A stretch of 5,363 nt of DNA from Dysgonamonadaceae bacterium (GTDB lineage: Bacteria; Bacteroidota; Bacteroidia; Bacteroidales; Azobacteroidaceae), in contig JAIRMF010000063.1 in the NCBI GenBank assembly GCA_031258895.1, forward strand, positions 1 to 5,363. The letters run 5' to 3'. The translations under genes and the position numbers were made by a program. Below, one piece after another: positions 4,570 through 5,363 of the stretch. A model generated the notes under the pieces. The model did no database searches. It was not told the origin of the DNA and saw nothing but the letters and a program-made list of their open reading frames with translations. Each line of letters opens with the position of its first letter. Position 1 is the stretch's first letter.

Positions 4570-5363
4570 TCTATTATTTGATTAATATGTTTATACTGTT
4601 CCTTCATTCGTTTTTTCTTTATATCATCCAGATAACGGTTGGATTTTTTCTTGCGGTGATTCCTGTGATGATAATAATATTTGTCTAAAAAATACAACAC
4701 AACAAGCGGGATAAGCAGGATAAGCAAGGTAATAGTGATTTTTAGTGAACTGTGATTAGAGCCTTGCCGTCCGAGTGGGGACTCTTCGAGGGGCTTGTCG
4801 AGTTTAGACGGTAAATCACTGTTCGGCCACTTGTTGAGAATAGTTCCATCTTTGATGAGCAATAGTCCAGGGTTTGAACGGACAATTGTTTTCAGCGTAG
4901 TTTCGTCGGTAGTACAGAACGGATATTCTGATGCAGTATTTTCTTCCCACTTTCTGATGTCGTCATTTAAAGAGGCGGTCAGTGCATAAAAACCGTATTC
5001 GTTTAGACGGGCATAGTCGTATATATCGTTGATTAATGAAATATTATTGTCCTTTGCATTTTCTATATTACTTGAAATCAAAAGGAAGGTATATGATAGA
5101 TTATCAAGTATTGCGTCGGTAATGTCTTCTCCCATGACGTCAGTTATCGTAAAATCATGGATCGGTGGAACATAACCTTTTTTTATCACACTATTGCGGG
5201 AATCAACGAAAGTCCACGTCGCATCATCTTTAGGGTAGTTGTTGAGGTTGAACTCCTTACTTACGCCATTTTTGGAATAAACAAGTGTAGTTTCGTATTT
5301 TGATTGTTCTGCATCATCGGGAATTTTCATTTTTTCTTTGATATTGGTTCCAATTTTATAAGG
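4566..5363 (-). CDS. BT_3928-family membrane protein, C-terminal part (5' end outside window)
   Basis: The frame stays open to the right edge: 11 codons reading PYKIGTNIKEK precede the ATG at 5330-5328. That ATG is thus internal, and about 265 C-terminal residues are visible. Counting from that Met, residues 55-170 resemble a thioredoxin-like fold (PPIHDFTIT 55-63, TFLLIS 81-86, NPGLLLIKDGTILNKWP 153-169). There is no CxxC, and the only cysteine is C139. A transmembrane helix spans about 196-215, followed by a strongly basic tail rich in His, Lys and Arg. In the Bacteroides family I know as BT_3928, the missing N-terminal part is a DoxX-like multi-helix membrane domain, so the whole is probably an inner-membrane protein of unknown role, possibly redox-related. 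It leads the operon in this window and overlaps tpiA by 4 bp. The operon promoter is not visible. Confidence 0.85.
   Translation of the reverse strand, partial: PYKIGTNIKEKMKIPDDAEQSKYETTLVYSKNGVSKEFNLNNYPKDDATWTFVDSRNSVIKKGYVPPIHDFTITDVMGEDITDAILDNLSYTFLLISSNIENAKDNNISLINDIYDYARLNEYGFYALTASLNDDIRKWEENTASEYPFCTTDETTLKTIVRSNPGLLLIKDGTILNKWPNSDLPSKLDKPLEESPLGRQGSNHSSLKITITLLILLIPLVVLYFLDKYYYHHRNHRKKKSNRYLDDIKKKRMKEQYKHINQIIE

Noticed and set aside
1..5363. CRISPR array, tRNA or rRNA genes, insertion sequence with transposase
   Set aside because: I saw no regularly spaced repeats, no cloverleaf with tRNA consensus arms, no rRNA-like stretch and no transposase or recombinase reading frame.

Overview
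The window looks like a chromosomal segment of a member of the Bacteroidota, most likely order Bacteroidales. Three things point that way. The DAHP synthase is a type I-beta enzyme with a C-terminal chorismate mutase. The promoters have the Bacteroidetes form TTTG - about 20 nt - TAnnTTTG, and starts lack Shine-Dalgarno sequences but have A-rich leaders. The gene neighbourhood (BT_3928-family protein, tpiA, SPOR protein, folE, DUF4834 protein, tyrA, DAHPS/CM) is one I recall from Bacteroides. Genus cannot be decided from this stretch.

Layout. Positions 1-570 hold no ordinary gene but are full of signals. A leftward promoter (76-107) serves something beyond the left edge. A 205-bp stretch (123-327) is bounded by a perfect 21-bp inverted repeat. 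A rightward promoter (345-374) is followed by a short leader ORF (404-481), a 14-bp candidate antiterminator pairing (461-474 with 508-521) and an intrinsic terminator (510-542). Then come two aromatic amino acid genes on the + strand, the DAHP synthase/chorismate mutase (571-1638) and prephenate dehydrogenase tyrA (1643-2416), only 4 nt apart. A second perfect promoter (2491-2522) serves a small membrane protein of the DUF4834 type (2545-2760). Its stop codon overlaps that of folE, which is the last gene of a tight leftward operon: BT_3928-family membrane protein (5' end outside the window), tpiA, SPOR-domain protein, folE.

The most striking item is the leader ORF at 404-481. It encodes a 25-residue peptide in which 12 of the 14 residues 4-17 are Phe, Tyr or Trp. 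It is placed as a transcription-attenuation sensor should be, between a promoter and a terminator, with a mutually exclusive antiterminator whose 5' arm would be covered by a ribosome at the leader stop codon. I infer that aromatic-amino-acid starvation stalls ribosomes in the leader and opens transcription of the DAHPS/CM-tyrA operon. This fits the enzymes downstream: DAHPS starts the pathway common to Phe, Tyr and Trp, chorismate mutase makes prephenate, and TyrA sends prephenate to Tyr. All functional statements are from sequence reading and family knowledge; no search or folding program was run.
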